From NCBI GenBank assembly GCA_040508545.1, contig JBEVMR010000087.1:1-20551 (forward strand): 20,551 bases of DNA, written 5' to 3'. Shown here piece after piece: positions 1 to 6,648 of this stretch. Position numbers and translations under genes: made by a program. The DNA comes from VRUE01 sp040508545 (lineage in GTDB: Bacteria; Actinomycetota; Thermoleophilia; Solirubrobacterales; 70-9). The notes under the pieces are model-generated. The model saw nothing but the letters and a program-made list of their open reading frames with translations. It was not told where the DNA came from and searched no databases. How positions within the stretch are numbered: the stretch's first letter is position 1; each line of letters begins with the position of its first letter.

Positions 1-60
1 CCCCGCCGGGCCGCCCCCCCCCGCCCCCGGGCGGGTCCCCCCCCCCCCCCACGTCCGGGG
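1..60. other. Low-complexity poly-C/G contig end, probably unreliable sequence
   Basis: These bases are almost entirely runs of C with a few G, including a run of 14 C at 37-50. On the minus strand they lie inside the uroporphyrinogen-III methyltransferase reading frame. There they translate to a glycine/proline string, not the conserved stretch that normally follows the family's VGK motif. The frame stays open only because CCC/GGG codons contain no stop. The simplest reading is a degraded read end or assembly artefact. Confidence 0.7.
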
Positions 61-244
61 GGGCCTTGCCTACGTAGATGAGCTCGGCGCCGGGCCGGGC
101 GCCGTCGAGGGCGCCGGGGGGAATCAGGCGGTCGTGGAAGATCGCGTCGGCGGAGGCGATCAGCTCCAGCGAGCGCGTCGTCATCAGCCCCGGGTCGCCC
201 GGGCCAGCCCCGACCAGGTACACGACTCCGGGCCGAGCGCTCAT
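1..244 (-). CDS. cobA: Uroporphyrinogen-III C-methyltransferase (SUMT), N-terminal fragment cut by window edge
   Basis: This enzyme uses SAM to methylate uroporphyrinogen III at C2 and C7, giving precorrin-2 for siroheme and cobalamin. The minus-strand frame starts MSARPGVVYLVGAGPGDPGL, which is the diagnostic SUMT/tetrapyrrole methylase N-terminus with its GxGPGDxxL SAM loop. It continues through TTRSLELIASADAIFHDRLI to IYVGK. Beyond VGK (about position 65 downward) the sequence turns into the low-complexity contig end, so only about 60 residues are trustworthy. The ATG at 244-242 overlaps the hemC stop as ATGA, so it belongs to the same operon. In many actinobacteria this gene is fused to a HemD (uroporphyrinogen-III synthase) domain; that cannot be tested here. 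Confidence 0.85.
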   Translation of the reverse strand, partial: MSARPGVVYLVGAGPGDPGLMTTRSLELIASADAIFHDRLIPPGALDGARPGAELIYVGKAPPDVGGGGDPPGGGGGRPGG

Positions 245-1116
245 GCCATCGCCTCGGCGCGGTCGAGGATGTCGCGGGCGCCGGCACCCAGCAGGCGCTC
301 GGCGAGGAGGGCTCCGGCTGCCGCCGGCTCCTCGGCCTCGCCGTCGATCCGGTCGCGGATCCACTCGCTGCCGTCGGGCAGGCCGACGAAGGCCTCGATC
401 ACGAGCCGCTCTCCCTCGACGGTTGCGTGGACGCCGATCGGCGTCGCGCAGGTCGCGTCGAGCAGGGCGACCACGGCCCGCTCGGCAGTCAGCTCGCGCA
501 GGGCCCTCTCGTCGCTGATCGCCGCGACGGCGTCGAGCGCCTCGGCGTTGTCGCGGCGCGCCTGCAGGACCAGCGCGCCCTGGCCGGCCGCAGGCGTCAT
601 CGCCTCCCCGGCCAGCGTGAAAGAGACCTCGTCCGCGCGCCCAAGCCGCTGCAGCCCCGCAGCGGCGAGCACGATCGCGTCATGCTCGCCCTCGGCGAGC
701 TTGCGCAGGCGGGTGTCGACGTTTCCGTGCAGCTCGCTCACCTCTAGGTCGGGACGGGCAGCAAGCAGCTGGGCGCGACGGCGCAGGCTCGCCGTGCCGA
801 CCCGAGCGCCCTCGGGCACCTCGTCGAGCGAGGACCCGATCCCAATCCAAACGTCGGCAGGATCCTCACGCGCAGGCACCGCGGCGATCGCCAGCCGCTC
901 CGGCATCTCGGCAGGCAGGTCCTTCGCCGAGTGGACGCCGATCTCGGCCTCCCCTTCGAGCAGTGCCCGCTCCACCCCTCGCACGAAGCGAGCCTTGTCC
1001 CCGACCTCGCCGTCGGAGGAGACCTCAACCAGCTCAGCCCCACCGAGCAGCTCCGCGACCTGCCCCGCTTGAGCCTTGGCAAGCGCGCTGCTGCGGGTGG
1101 CGATCCGGATCGTCAA
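241..1116 (-). CDS. hemC: Hydroxymethylbilane synthase (porphobilinogen deaminase)
   Basis: The enzyme condenses four porphobilinogen units into hydroxymethylbilane in the cytosol. The 291-residue protein has the usual family length. The N-terminal IRIATRSSALAKAQA is the family signature. VHSAKDLP (61-68) carries the catalytic Asp66, equivalent to E. coli Asp84. GTASLRRRAQL (107-117) and GNVDTRLRKL (131-140) supply substrate-binding arginines. Cys223 in DATCATPIG is the attachment point for the dipyrromethane cofactor. The start is TTG, overlapping the hemA stop as TTGA, with no clear ribosome binding site, so translation is probably coupled to hemA. The downstream neighbour cobA overlaps by four bases. 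The identification is secure. Confidence 0.97.
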   Translation of the reverse strand: MTIRIATRSSALAKAQAGQVAELLGGAELVEVSSDGEVGDKARFVRGVERALLEGEAEIGVHSAKDLPAEMPERLAIAAVPAREDPADVWIGIGSSLDEVPEGARVGTASLRRRAQLLAARPDLEVSELHGNVDTRLRKLAEGEHDAIVLAAAGLQRLGRADEVSFTLAGEAMTPAAGQGALVLQARRDNAEALDAVAAISDERALRELTAERAVVALLDATCATPIGVHATVEGERLVIEAFVGLPDGSEWIRDRIDGEAEEPAAAGALLAERLLGAGARDILDRAEAMA

Positions 1117-2444
1117 CTGCTCTTGCGGCGGCGCAGCTCCGTCACGTTCGCCCCGGCCTCTTCCTCCGGCTCGGTCTCGGCGTCGAGCCCGAACAGCTCG
1201 CGCAGGGCGCTGACGTAGAGGTAAGCCTCGTCGTTCCCAGCCGACCGCTTCATCCGCAGCGTCGGCTCGTGCAGGAGCCGGGAGGCGATCGCCTTCGCGA
1301 CCACGGCGAGCTGCTCGCGGTCGGCCTCGCCGAGGCCCTCCCAGCGGCCTTCGTTCTCGGCCAGGACGCGCTCGACCACCTCGTCGCCGCGCTCGCGCAG
1401 GGCGGCGATCGTCGGCACCACCGCCAGCGAGGCGAGCCAGCGCTCGAAACGGTCGAGCTCGGCAGCGAGGATCGGCTCAGCGCGCCTCGCCTCGCCCTCG
1501 CGGTCGCCCGCGTTGCGCTCGACGATCTGCTGCACGTCGTCGATGTCGTGCAGGGTGACGCCGGCGACCTCGCGGCACTCGGGCTCGATGTCGCGCGGCA
1601 CCGCGATGTCGACTAGCAGCAGCGGCCGGCCGGAGCGTGTACGCATCACTTGCTCGAGCCCGTCGCGCTCGACGATGTGGTGGGGCGAGTTGGTCGCCGA
1701 GACGACGATGTCGGCGGCCTGCAGCTGCTCGGGCAGCTCCTCGAAGCGGACGGCCTCGCCTTGGAAGCGCTGGGCGAGGCCAATCGCCCGGTCGTAGTGG
1801 CGGTTGGCGACGAAGACGCTGGCGGCGCCGCGGGCGACCAGCGCCTTGGCGACCAGCTCTGCGGTCTCGCCGGCGCCGATCACCAGCACCCGCTTCTCGC
1901 CCATCTCGCCGAGCGTGCGCCGGGCAAGGCCAACCGCGACGGATGGAATCGAGACCCCCTTCTCGCCGACCGCGGTCTCCTCGCGGACCCTGCCCCCGGC
2001 GGCGAGCGCGCCACGAAAGAGGCGGTTGAGGATCGGACCGGTTGCGCCCTCGACCAGCGCCAGCTCGTAGGCGCGTTTGACCTGGCCCTGGATCTCGGCC
2101 TCGCCGACGATCATCGAGTCGAGCCCGGCGGTGACCCGGAAGAGGTGGTGGGCGGCGTCGCTCGAGCGCAGCGAGTAGAGGTGGCCGAGCAGCTCGGTGG
2201 GGCGGATCTCCGCCTGCCGGGTGAGCACGCCCAGCGCCGTCGACTCGGCTTCGACCGGGTCGGAGACGATCAGGTAGAGCTCGGTGCGATTGCAGGTCGA
2301 GATTGCTGCCGCCTCGTGGATGCCGTCGACTGCGGTCAGCTCGTGCAGGGCGCCGACCGCGCGGCCCTCGGTCAGGGAGAGGCGCTCACGCAGGTCGAGC
2401 GGGGCCGTCTTGTGCGAGACGCCGAGGGCCAGCAGCTCACTCAT
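1113..2444 (-). CDS. hemA: Glutamyl-tRNA reductase
   Basis: This is the first committed enzyme of the C5 heme pathway, reducing glutamyl-tRNA(Glu) to glutamate-1-semialdehyde with NADPH. The protein has 443 residues. It opens with LALGVSHKTAPLDLRERLS and carries the nucleophile Cys51 in the AISTCNRTELY motif. GLDSMIVGEAEIQGQVKRAY is the conserved catalytic-domain helix, and VLVIGAGETAELVAKAL is the NADPH-binding Rossmann loop. The dimerisation region lies in the C-terminal third. The ATG (2444-2442) overlaps the end of the upstream ccmD-like gene by eight bases, and the stop overlaps hemC. This places heme synthesis downstream of the cytochrome c maturation genes. In other bacteria HemA is regulated by heme at its N-terminus; nothing in this sequence shows that directly. 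Confidence 0.97.
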   Translation of the reverse strand: MSELLALGVSHKTAPLDLRERLSLTEGRAVGALHELTAVDGIHEAAAISTCNRTELYLIVSDPVEAESTALGVLTRQAEIRPTELLGHLYSLRSSDAAHHLFRVTAGLDSMIVGEAEIQGQVKRAYELALVEGATGPILNRLFRGALAAGGRVREETAVGEKGVSIPSVAVGLARRTLGEMGEKRVLVIGAGETAELVAKALVARGAASVFVANRHYDRAIGLAQRFQGEAVRFEELPEQLQAADIVVSATNSPHHIVERDGLEQVMRTRSGRPLLLVDIAVPRDIEPECREVAGVTLHDIDDVQQIVERNAGDREGEARRAEPILAAELDRFERWLASLAVVPTIAALRERGDEVVERVLAENEGRWEGLGEADREQLAVVAKAIASRLLHEPTLRMKRSAGNDEAYLYVSALRELFGLDAETEPEEEAGANVTELRRRKSS

Positions 2445-2715
2445 ACGGCGCGGCCTCCTCCGCTCCGTGAGGGGTCAAAGAATCAGATATGGATGACCCC
2501 TCACTCCCGCGTCCGGGGGCCGCTTGGCCATCGCCATTGGCCCGATGCTCCACGAAGCTCGCCAGTTCCCGCAGTTCCTTCTCGATCCGCTGCACTTTCG
2601 CCGCCATGATCGCGACGTAGACGACGAGCAGGAGGACGAAGACGATGTAGGCGGCAGCGACGTACTTGCCGGCCTCGTCGAGCGGCAGTGCGGGTGCCCC
2701 GATCGGCAGGAACAT
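2437..2715 (-). CDS. ccmD: CcmD-like small membrane protein of the heme exporter
   Basis: This 92-residue protein has one predicted membrane helix (about residues 18-38, AAYIVFVLLLVVYVAIMAAK). A charged amphipathic stretch, KVQRIEKELRELASFVEHR, follows, then a Gly/Ser/Ala-rich tail. A single helix followed by a basic/acidic coiled segment is the CcmD layout; in E. coli CcmD stabilises the CcmABC complex and helps release heme-loaded CcmE. The ATG at 2715-2713 shares one base with the ccmC stop (TGATG), and the gene ends inside the hemA start. Position between ccmC and hemA supports the call more than sequence does, since CcmD is poorly conserved. It is longer than the usual 60-70 residues because of the tail, which contains the palindrome at 2467-2504. 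Confidence 0.7.
   Translation of the reverse strand: MFLPIGAPALPLDEAGKYVAAAYIVFVLLLVVYVAIMAAKVQRIEKELRELASFVEHRANGDGQAAPGRGSEGSSISDSLTPHGAEEAAPYE
2467..2504. repeat. Perfect 11-bp inverted repeat (GTGAGGGGTCA ... TGACCCCTCAC)
   Basis: The arms are at 2467-2477 and 2494-2504, separated by 16 bases. The repeat lies inside the low-complexity C-terminal codons of the ccmD-like gene, 22 bases before the hemA ATG. It could form an mRNA stem just ahead of hemA, or be an inserted palindromic element. The inner arm sequence GGGTCA/TGACCC resembles the palindromes at 4810-4850 and 7343-7378. Confidence 0.6.
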
Positions 2716-3437
2716 CAGCTGACCTCCGGGGCGACCCGCGAGGAGCCGCTGGGCGCCGGAGCGTCGAGGGCGCGGCGCAGCCGCTTCACCTGCCCGGAGG
2801 CGCTCTTCGCGGTCAGCTCGAACTTGACCAGGGTCACCCAGAGCAGGCCGATCGCCGCCAGGCTGACCAGGAAGGTGAGCATCATCTCCCCGGGCAGGCC
2901 ACCGTTGGCGGTGGCGAAGGTGCGCGGGTGGACGAGGCTCTCGGCCATCCGCACCGCCATGAAGTTGAGTGGCACGAATGCCCCCGCCGTGATCGCGAAG
3001 ACCGAGGCGTAGCGAGCCTGGCGCTCGCGGTCCTCGATCGCGTAGCGGAAGGGGTAATAGGTCGCGTACATCAGGAAGACGATCAGGAAGCTGACCAGGG
3101 TCGGCTCGTCCCAGACCCACCAGTGCCCCCAGGAGGCCTTGGCCCAGATCGAGCCGGTGATCAGCACCGCGACGCCGAAGATCACCGACATGTGGATCGA
3201 GACGTAGGAGTAGGCGTCCCAGCGCGAATCGCCACTGCGCAGGTGCAGGATCGCGAAGACGCCGCCAACCACGAAGCCGATCAACGCCACGATCGCCAGC
3301 GGCACGTGCAGGTAGAAGATCTTCTGGATGAAGCCCTGGTCGGCGTCGAGCGGCGCGTAGAAGAAGACCAGCGAGAGCGACACGGCGAGCGCCGCGACGG
3401 TTGCGATCGAGAGGGGTCTCAGGCCTTTGCCGTACAT
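2715..3437 (-). CDS. ccmC: Cytochrome c maturation protein CcmC (heme-handling membrane protein)
   Basis: CcmC presents heme to the chaperone CcmE on the outer face of the cytoplasmic membrane during System I cytochrome c assembly. The 240-residue protein has six predicted membrane segments. It carries the heme-handling WGHWWVWDEP motif (103-112), the family's tryptophan-rich WWD signature. His44 (FYLHVPLAI) and His170 (SLVHPR) sit where E. coli CcmC has its axial heme ligands His60 and His184. I chose the start MYGKGLRPL (ATG at 3437-3435) because the frame upstream reads through ccmB out of frame and encodes no membrane protein. The gap to ccmB is 29 bases and the stop overlaps ccmD. A CcsA-type (System II) protein shares the WWD motif but is longer, and the adjacent ccmA and ccmB favour CcmC. 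Confidence 0.92.
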   Translation of the reverse strand: MYGKGLRPLSIATVAALAVSLSLVFFYAPLDADQGFIQKIFYLHVPLAIVALIGFVVGGVFAILHLRSGDSRWDAYSYVSIHMSVIFGVAVLITGSIWAKASWGHWWVWDEPTLVSFLIVFLMYATYYPFRYAIEDRERQARYASVFAITAGAFVPLNFMAVRMAESLVHPRTFATANGGLPGEMMLTFLVSLAAIGLLWVTLVKFELTAKSASGQVKRLRRALDAPAPSGSSRVAPEVS

Positions 3438-3466
3438 GCTCGTGGCGCGGTGGGAGGGTGGGCGCC

Positions 3467-4147
3467 TCAGTCCTCCAGCAGGAAGTCGAACACCGCGTAT
3501 CCGACCAGGAGGAAGATCAAATCGTATAGGCCGAGCACCGTCAGCCAGGTGCCGAAGCGGTCGTAACCGGGACCGCCCACGGCCAACAGCGGCTCGATCG
3601 CCCCGGTCGCGGCGATCGAGAGCGGCACCACGAGCGGCAGCAGGACCAGCGGCGCCAGCAGGTCGCGGGCGCGCGAGTTGACCGCCATCGAGGAGATCAG
3701 GGTGCCGGTCGCGGCCAGGCCGAGGTCGGCGAGCAGGAGGACGAGGGCGAGCGGCGCCAGCGCCGTGGCCGAGTCGAGGAAGAAGACGGCGAAGACGGGA
3801 ACGACGATCAGCTCCAGCACGACCAGATAGACGAGCAGCGCCGCCGCCTTGGCGGCGAAGACCGTGGTGCGGTCGATCGGCGCGAGCCGGATCGCGTCGA
3901 AGCCACCCTCCTCGCGCTCGGCGACGAAGAGGCGGTTGATGCCGAGGATCGCGGCGAAGAGCAGGGTCACCCAGAGCACGCCGGCGGCGAGGTCGCCGGA
4001 AAGGGCGGTGCGGTCGAGGCCAAAGCGGAAGATGACGAAGGTGGTGACGGCGAACAGCGCCATCGCCGGCAGCGACTGCAGGGTGCGCAGCTCGGCGCGC
4101 AGGTCCTTGCCGAGGATCGCAGCGAAGGCGACGCGTGAGGGGGTCAC
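3467..4147 (-). CDS. ccmB: Heme exporter permease CcmB
   Basis: CcmB is the permease of the CcmAB ABC complex, which uses ATP to release holo-CcmE from CcmC/D in cytochrome c maturation. The 226-residue length matches the family, with six hydrophobic segments. The N-terminus (ILGKDLRAELRTLQSLPAMALFAV) matches the family pattern of an amphipathic (K)DLR-E-R helix before the first membrane span. The cytosolic loop AEREEGGFDAIRLAPIDR is the characteristic CcmB E-R-E-x-G coupling region that contacts the ATPase. The start is GTG (4147-4145), overlapping the ccmA stop as GTGA, which is typical translational coupling. Confidence 0.92.
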   Translation of the reverse strand: MTPSRVAFAAILGKDLRAELRTLQSLPAMALFAVTTFVIFRFGLDRTALSGDLAAGVLWVTLLFAAILGINRLFVAEREEGGFDAIRLAPIDRTTVFAAKAAALLVYLVVLELIVVPVFAVFFLDSATALAPLALVLLLADLGLAATGTLISSMAVNSRARDLLAPLVLLPLVVPLSIAATGAIEPLLAVGGPGYDRFGTWLTVLGLYDLIFLLVGYAVFDFLLED

Positions 4148-4791
4148 CCGACCGCCACCCGCCCACCGGCGCCGAGCCGCAGCACCTGATCGGCGTCGGG
4201 CAGAGCCCGCTCGGGGTCGTGGGTGACGAGGACGCGGGTACGTCCCTCCCTAGGGCCGATCAGCTCGCGCGCAAGCTCACGGCCCTCGGCGTCGAGGTTG
4301 GAGTCGGGCTCGTCGAGCAGCAGCAGCTCGGGCTCGTGCAGGACGCAGCGGCAGATCGCGAGGCGCTGGCGCATCCCGGCCGAGAGCTCGGCCACGTGCT
4401 GCTCGGCGCGGCGCTCCATGCCGACGGCGGCGAGCAGGCCGTCGATGCGGCGCTCGGCGCCCTCCCCGCGCAACCCGTGCAGCTTGGCGTGGAAGCGCAG
4501 GTTCTCGCGCCCGCTCAGGTCGCGGTAGAGCAGCGGCTCGTGGCCGAGGAAGCCGATCCGCCCGCGCGCCTTCCAGGCCTCGCCCGGCAACCGCGCCCCC
4601 AGCACGCGGACCTCGCCGCCGCCCGGGCGGAGCAGGGTGGCGAGGATCCGCAAGAGCGTCGTCTTGCCCGCGCCGTTCGGTCCCAGCACGACGAGCGACT
4701 CACCCTCACCCAAGGTGAGGTCAACCGCGTCCAGCGCCACTCGTTCGCCGAACTCCCGGCGCAGCTCGCGCAACTCGATCGCAGTGTTCAC
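4144..4791 (-). CDS. ccmA: ABC transporter ATPase CcmA (heme exporter)
   Basis: This is the ATP-hydrolysing subunit of the CcmAB complex. The 215-residue protein is a single nucleotide-binding domain. Walker A is GPNGAGKTT (37-45), the ABC signature LSAGMRQR (136-143), Walker B LLLLDEP (156-162), and the switch histidine is His191 in LVTHDPE. The D-loop region reads DEPDSNLDAEG, where many family members have DEPTSGLD. It is the first gene of the ccm-hem operon. The GTG start has no Shine-Dalgarno but has a TAGATT box ending seven bases upstream, so it may be translated from a leaderless mRNA. A generic ABC ATPase is the alternative, but ccmB and ccmC directly downstream make CcmA very likely. 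Confidence 0.92.
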   Translation of the reverse strand: MNTAIELRELRREFGERVALDAVDLTLGEGESLVVLGPNGAGKTTLLRILATLLRPGGGEVRVLGARLPGEAWKARGRIGFLGHEPLLYRDLSGRENLRFHAKLHGLRGEGAERRIDGLLAAVGMERRAEQHVAELSAGMRQRLAICRCVLHEPELLLLDEPDSNLDAEGRELARELIGPREGRTRVLVTHDPERALPDADQVLRLGAGGRVAVG

Positions 4792-4797
4792 GGGCCG

Positions 4798-4803
4798 AAT
4801 CTA
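4798..4803 (-). promoter_or_regulatory. Putative -10 box (TAGATT) of the ccm-hem operon
   Basis: On the minus strand TAGATT is followed by six bases and then the ccmA GTG, so transcription would begin at or next to the start codon. There is no Shine-Dalgarno sequence and no recognisable -35 hexamer. The large inverted repeat at 4810-4850 begins six bases upstream of the box. Confidence 0.5.
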
Positions 4804-4809
4804 GTCACG

Positions 4810-4850
4810 AGAGCTGCATTGACCACGCTATACGGGGTCAATGCAGCTCT
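4810..4850. repeat. Perfect 15-bp inverted repeat between ALDH and ccmA; terminator or operator
   Basis: The arms AGAGCTGCATTGACC (4810-4824) and GGTCAATGCAGCTCT (4836-4850) are perfect complements around an 11-base loop. The element lies 10 bases beyond the ALDH stop and just upstream of the ccmA -10 box. It could therefore end ALDH transcription, bind a regulator of ccmA, or both. Neither side has a T-tract, so it is not a classical intrinsic terminator. The centre contains no promoter with proper spacing. Confidence 0.7.
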
Positions 4851-4860
4851 GGTCGCAAAA

Positions 4861-6459
4861 TCAGCGGCGTTTCTTCTTCAGGGTGCGGGCGCCGACGGCG
4901 AGCAACGGGCCGGCGCCCTCGCGCAGGGCCTTGGTCCGGGTCGCGCCTTTGCCGTAAAGGATCTTCGCCGAGGCTCGCACAGCTTCGCCCAGGGTCTGGT
5001 CGTAGGGATGCCACCAGAAGTCGCGGGTGAGGCCTGGCTCCCAGGCGTTCATCTTGACGTTGACGCACTCGTAGAAGCCGAATTTGGAGTGCGAGCGGCC
5101 GACGCCGGAGTCCTTGACCCCGCCCCAGGCGCACTGGCAGGCGCCGTGGCTGAAGGAGTGGTCGTTGACCCAGACCATGCCCGACTCGACCCGCCGCGCG
5201 ATCCGCGCGCCCTTCTGGCGATCCTTGGTCCAGACCGAGGCGCCGAGGCCGAACTCGGAGTCGTTGGCGAGGTCGATCGCCTCCTGCTCGGAGTCGACGA
5301 CGACGATCGGCAGGACCGGGCCGAAGACCTCCTCGTTCATGATCCGCATCTCGTGGGTGACGCCGGTCAGCACGGTCGGGGCGATGTATTTGTCGGAGAG
5401 GCCGGCGACGGGGGTGGGGCCGCCGCAGAGCTTGGTCGCGCCGGAGGCCACCGCGTCCTCGATCAGGTCGACGACGATCTCGTACTGGCCGGGGGAGGTC
5501 ATCGGGCCGATCTCGGTCTCCCACTCGAGCGGGTTGCCGAGCCGCAGCTTCTGCGCCTCGCGGGCGACGCCCTCGACGAAGCGGTCGGCGACCTCGCGCA
5601 TGACGTAGACGCGCTCGATCCCAGAGCAGGTCTGGCCGGCGTTGGCGAAGCCGCCCCAGACGGCGCCGGAGATCGCGTTGTCGAGGTCGGCGTCGGCGCA
5701 GACGATCATCGGGTCCTTGCCGCCGAGCTCGAGCACCGAGCCCTTGAGCTGCTTTGCGCAGACCTCGCCGACCACTCGCCCGACGTCGACTGAGCCGGTG
5801 AAGAAGATCTTGCCGGCGCTCGATTTGGCCAGCGCATCGCCGACCGCGCCACCGCCGTGGACGACGCGGACAAGACCCTCGGGCAGGCCGCCCTTCTCGA
5901 AGACGCGGCGGATCGCCTCGCCCAGCAGCGGGGTCAGGCTGGCCGGCTTGAGCACGACGCCGTTGCCGGCCATCAGCGCGATCGCCACCTCGCCGAAGGG
6001 GATCGACCAGGGGTAGTTCCAGGGCGCGATCACACCCACCACGCCGATCGGCTCGTAGGTGAAGCGCGATTTCTTGCTCGCGAGGAAGGCCTGGGACATC
6101 CGTACCTTCTCGTCAGCGAGGATCTTGGGGCCGGCCTTGGCGCACCAGTGCAGCGCGTCGACGGTCGGCAGCAGCTCCATCGTGTAGGCCTCGGCCCGCG
6201 GCTTGCCTTGCTCGTTGACGAGCAGTTCGGCGAGCTCGTCGATGTCGTCCAGGAGGGCGTCGGCGGCGCGGCGCAGGTAGGCGCCACGGGTCTTCAGGTC
6301 GAGCTCGGCCCAGGCGGGCTGGATGCGGGCTACGTCGTCGACGATGCCCTGGACCTGGTCCGGGGTGATCGTGGCGACCGAGCCGACTAGCTCGCCGGTG
6401 GCAGGGTTGAAGGACTCGAGCGTGGACTGGGCGGCTTGGGGCTGCGTGGCGATCTCCAT
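4861..6459 (-). CDS. NAD(P)-dependent aldehyde dehydrogenase
   Basis: The 532-residue protein belongs to the ALDH superfamily and oxidises an aldehyde to its acid. The oxyanion Asn148 is in APWNYPW, the cofactor-binding Lys171 in VVLKPAS, and FFTGS (219-223) forms the nucleotide loop. Glu244 in LELGGKDP is the general base and Cys278 in GQTCSG the nucleophile, so it should be active. The last ~50 residues (after NAWEPGLTRDFWWHPYD) form a basic extension ending KTLKKKRR-like, beyond the usual 450-500-residue family length. That tail could be a membrane-associating or oligomerisation segment. The substrate cannot be told from sequence. The gene is transcribed alone from the structured gap shared with rarA. 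The ATG at 6459-6457 is supported by a TACAAT box eight bases upstream. Confidence 0.93.
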   Translation of the reverse strand: MEIATQPQAAQSTLESFNPATGELVGSVATITPDQVQGIVDDVARIQPAWAELDLKTRGAYLRRAADALLDDIDELAELLVNEQGKPRAEAYTMELLPTVDALHWCAKAGPKILADEKVRMSQAFLASKKSRFTYEPIGVVGVIAPWNYPWSIPFGEVAIALMAGNGVVLKPASLTPLLGEAIRRVFEKGGLPEGLVRVVHGGGAVGDALAKSSAGKIFFTGSVDVGRVVGEVCAKQLKGSVLELGGKDPMIVCADADLDNAISGAVWGGFANAGQTCSGIERVYVMREVADRFVEGVAREAQKLRLGNPLEWETEIGPMTSPGQYEIVVDLIEDAVASGATKLCGGPTPVAGLSDKYIAPTVLTGVTHEMRIMNEEVFGPVLPIVVVDSEQEAIDLANDSEFGLGASVWTKDRQKGARIARRVESGMVWVNDHSFSHGACQCAWGGVKDSGVGRSHSKFGFYECVNVKMNAWEPGLTRDFWWHPYDQTLGEAVRASAKILYGKGATRTKALREGAGPLLAVGARTLKKKRR

Positions 6460-6467
6460 GGTTGGCG

Positions 6468-6473
6468 ATTGTA
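6468..6473 (-). promoter_or_regulatory. Putative -10 box (TACAAT) of the aldehyde dehydrogenase gene
   Basis: On the minus strand TACAAT, a near-consensus -10 hexamer, ends eight bases before the ATG. No Shine-Dalgarno is visible, so this is consistent with a leaderless message. The box lies just outside the long inverted repeat that begins at 6481. Confidence 0.55.
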
Positions 6474-6480
6474 GGTGGTT

Positions 6481-6619
6481 GCTGGGGAGCCGGGGGAGGT
6501 GTGGCCGGTGCCCATCACCGCCTGCGGCGGTGAAATCTCGTGCCGCTTCGCGGCTTGAATCACTCAGCCGTGGCCGCTTCGCGAGGCACCGGCGACACCT
6601 CCCCCGGCTCCCGACCAGC
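6481..6619. repeat. Long structured inverted repeat with nested hairpins (REP-like or structured RNA)
   Basis: This fills most of the 189-base gap between the divergent ALDH and rarA genes. The outer arms 6485-6512 and 6585-6612 pair over 28 bases with one mismatch. Past a small bulge, GCTGG (6481-6485) and CCAGC (6615-6619) add a further short pairing. Inside are a perfect 8-bp hairpin, TCACCGCC-tgc-GGCGGTGA (6515-6533), and a 5-bp hairpin, GCCGC-ttc-GCGGC (6542-6554). A second copy of GCCGCTTCGCG lies at 6573-6583. The whole would fold as a long stem with internal arms. There is no open frame of protein character. It might be a REP/BIME-like mobile palindrome, a structured RNA, or a bidirectional transcription barrier. 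Confidence 0.75.
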
Positions 6620-6635
6620 CGACTACAGCCGCGGT

Positions 6636-6641
6636 CATACT
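6636..6641 (+). promoter_or_regulatory. Putative -10 box (CATACT) of rarA
   Basis: CATACT ends seven bases before the GTG of rarA, placing a transcription start on the start codon. No Shine-Dalgarno is seen. The match to TANNNT is imperfect at the first base, so it is weaker than the other boxes. Confidence 0.4.
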
Positions 6642-6648
6642 CGGCGCA

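Noticed and set aside
37..50. Poly-C tract as a phase-variation switch for cobA
   Set aside because: The surrounding sequence does not resume the protein family on the far side and sits at the contig edge, so an artefact is far more likely.
2715..4166. Reading ccmC as a 483-residue protein extended upstream
   Set aside because: The extra N-terminal part is ccmB read in the wrong frame and is Arg/Pro-rich. The CcmC start at 3437 gives the normal family length.
4698..4720. Short inverted repeat CCTCACC/GGTGAGG inside ccmA
   Set aside because: Seven base pairs in a stretch coding for the conserved segment just before Walker A are explained by codon choice. It lacks the longer arms of the other palindromes.
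4819..4833. A promoter with TTGACC and TATACG in the 4810-4850 palindrome
   Set aside because: The two hexamers are only a few bases apart, much too close for -35 and -10 spacing.
4135..5793. A 552-codon open frame on the plus strand opposite ccmA and ALDH
   Set aside because: It crosses two securely identified minus-strand genes and their intergenic hairpin, and its composition is Ala/Asp/Arg/Val-rich without motifs.
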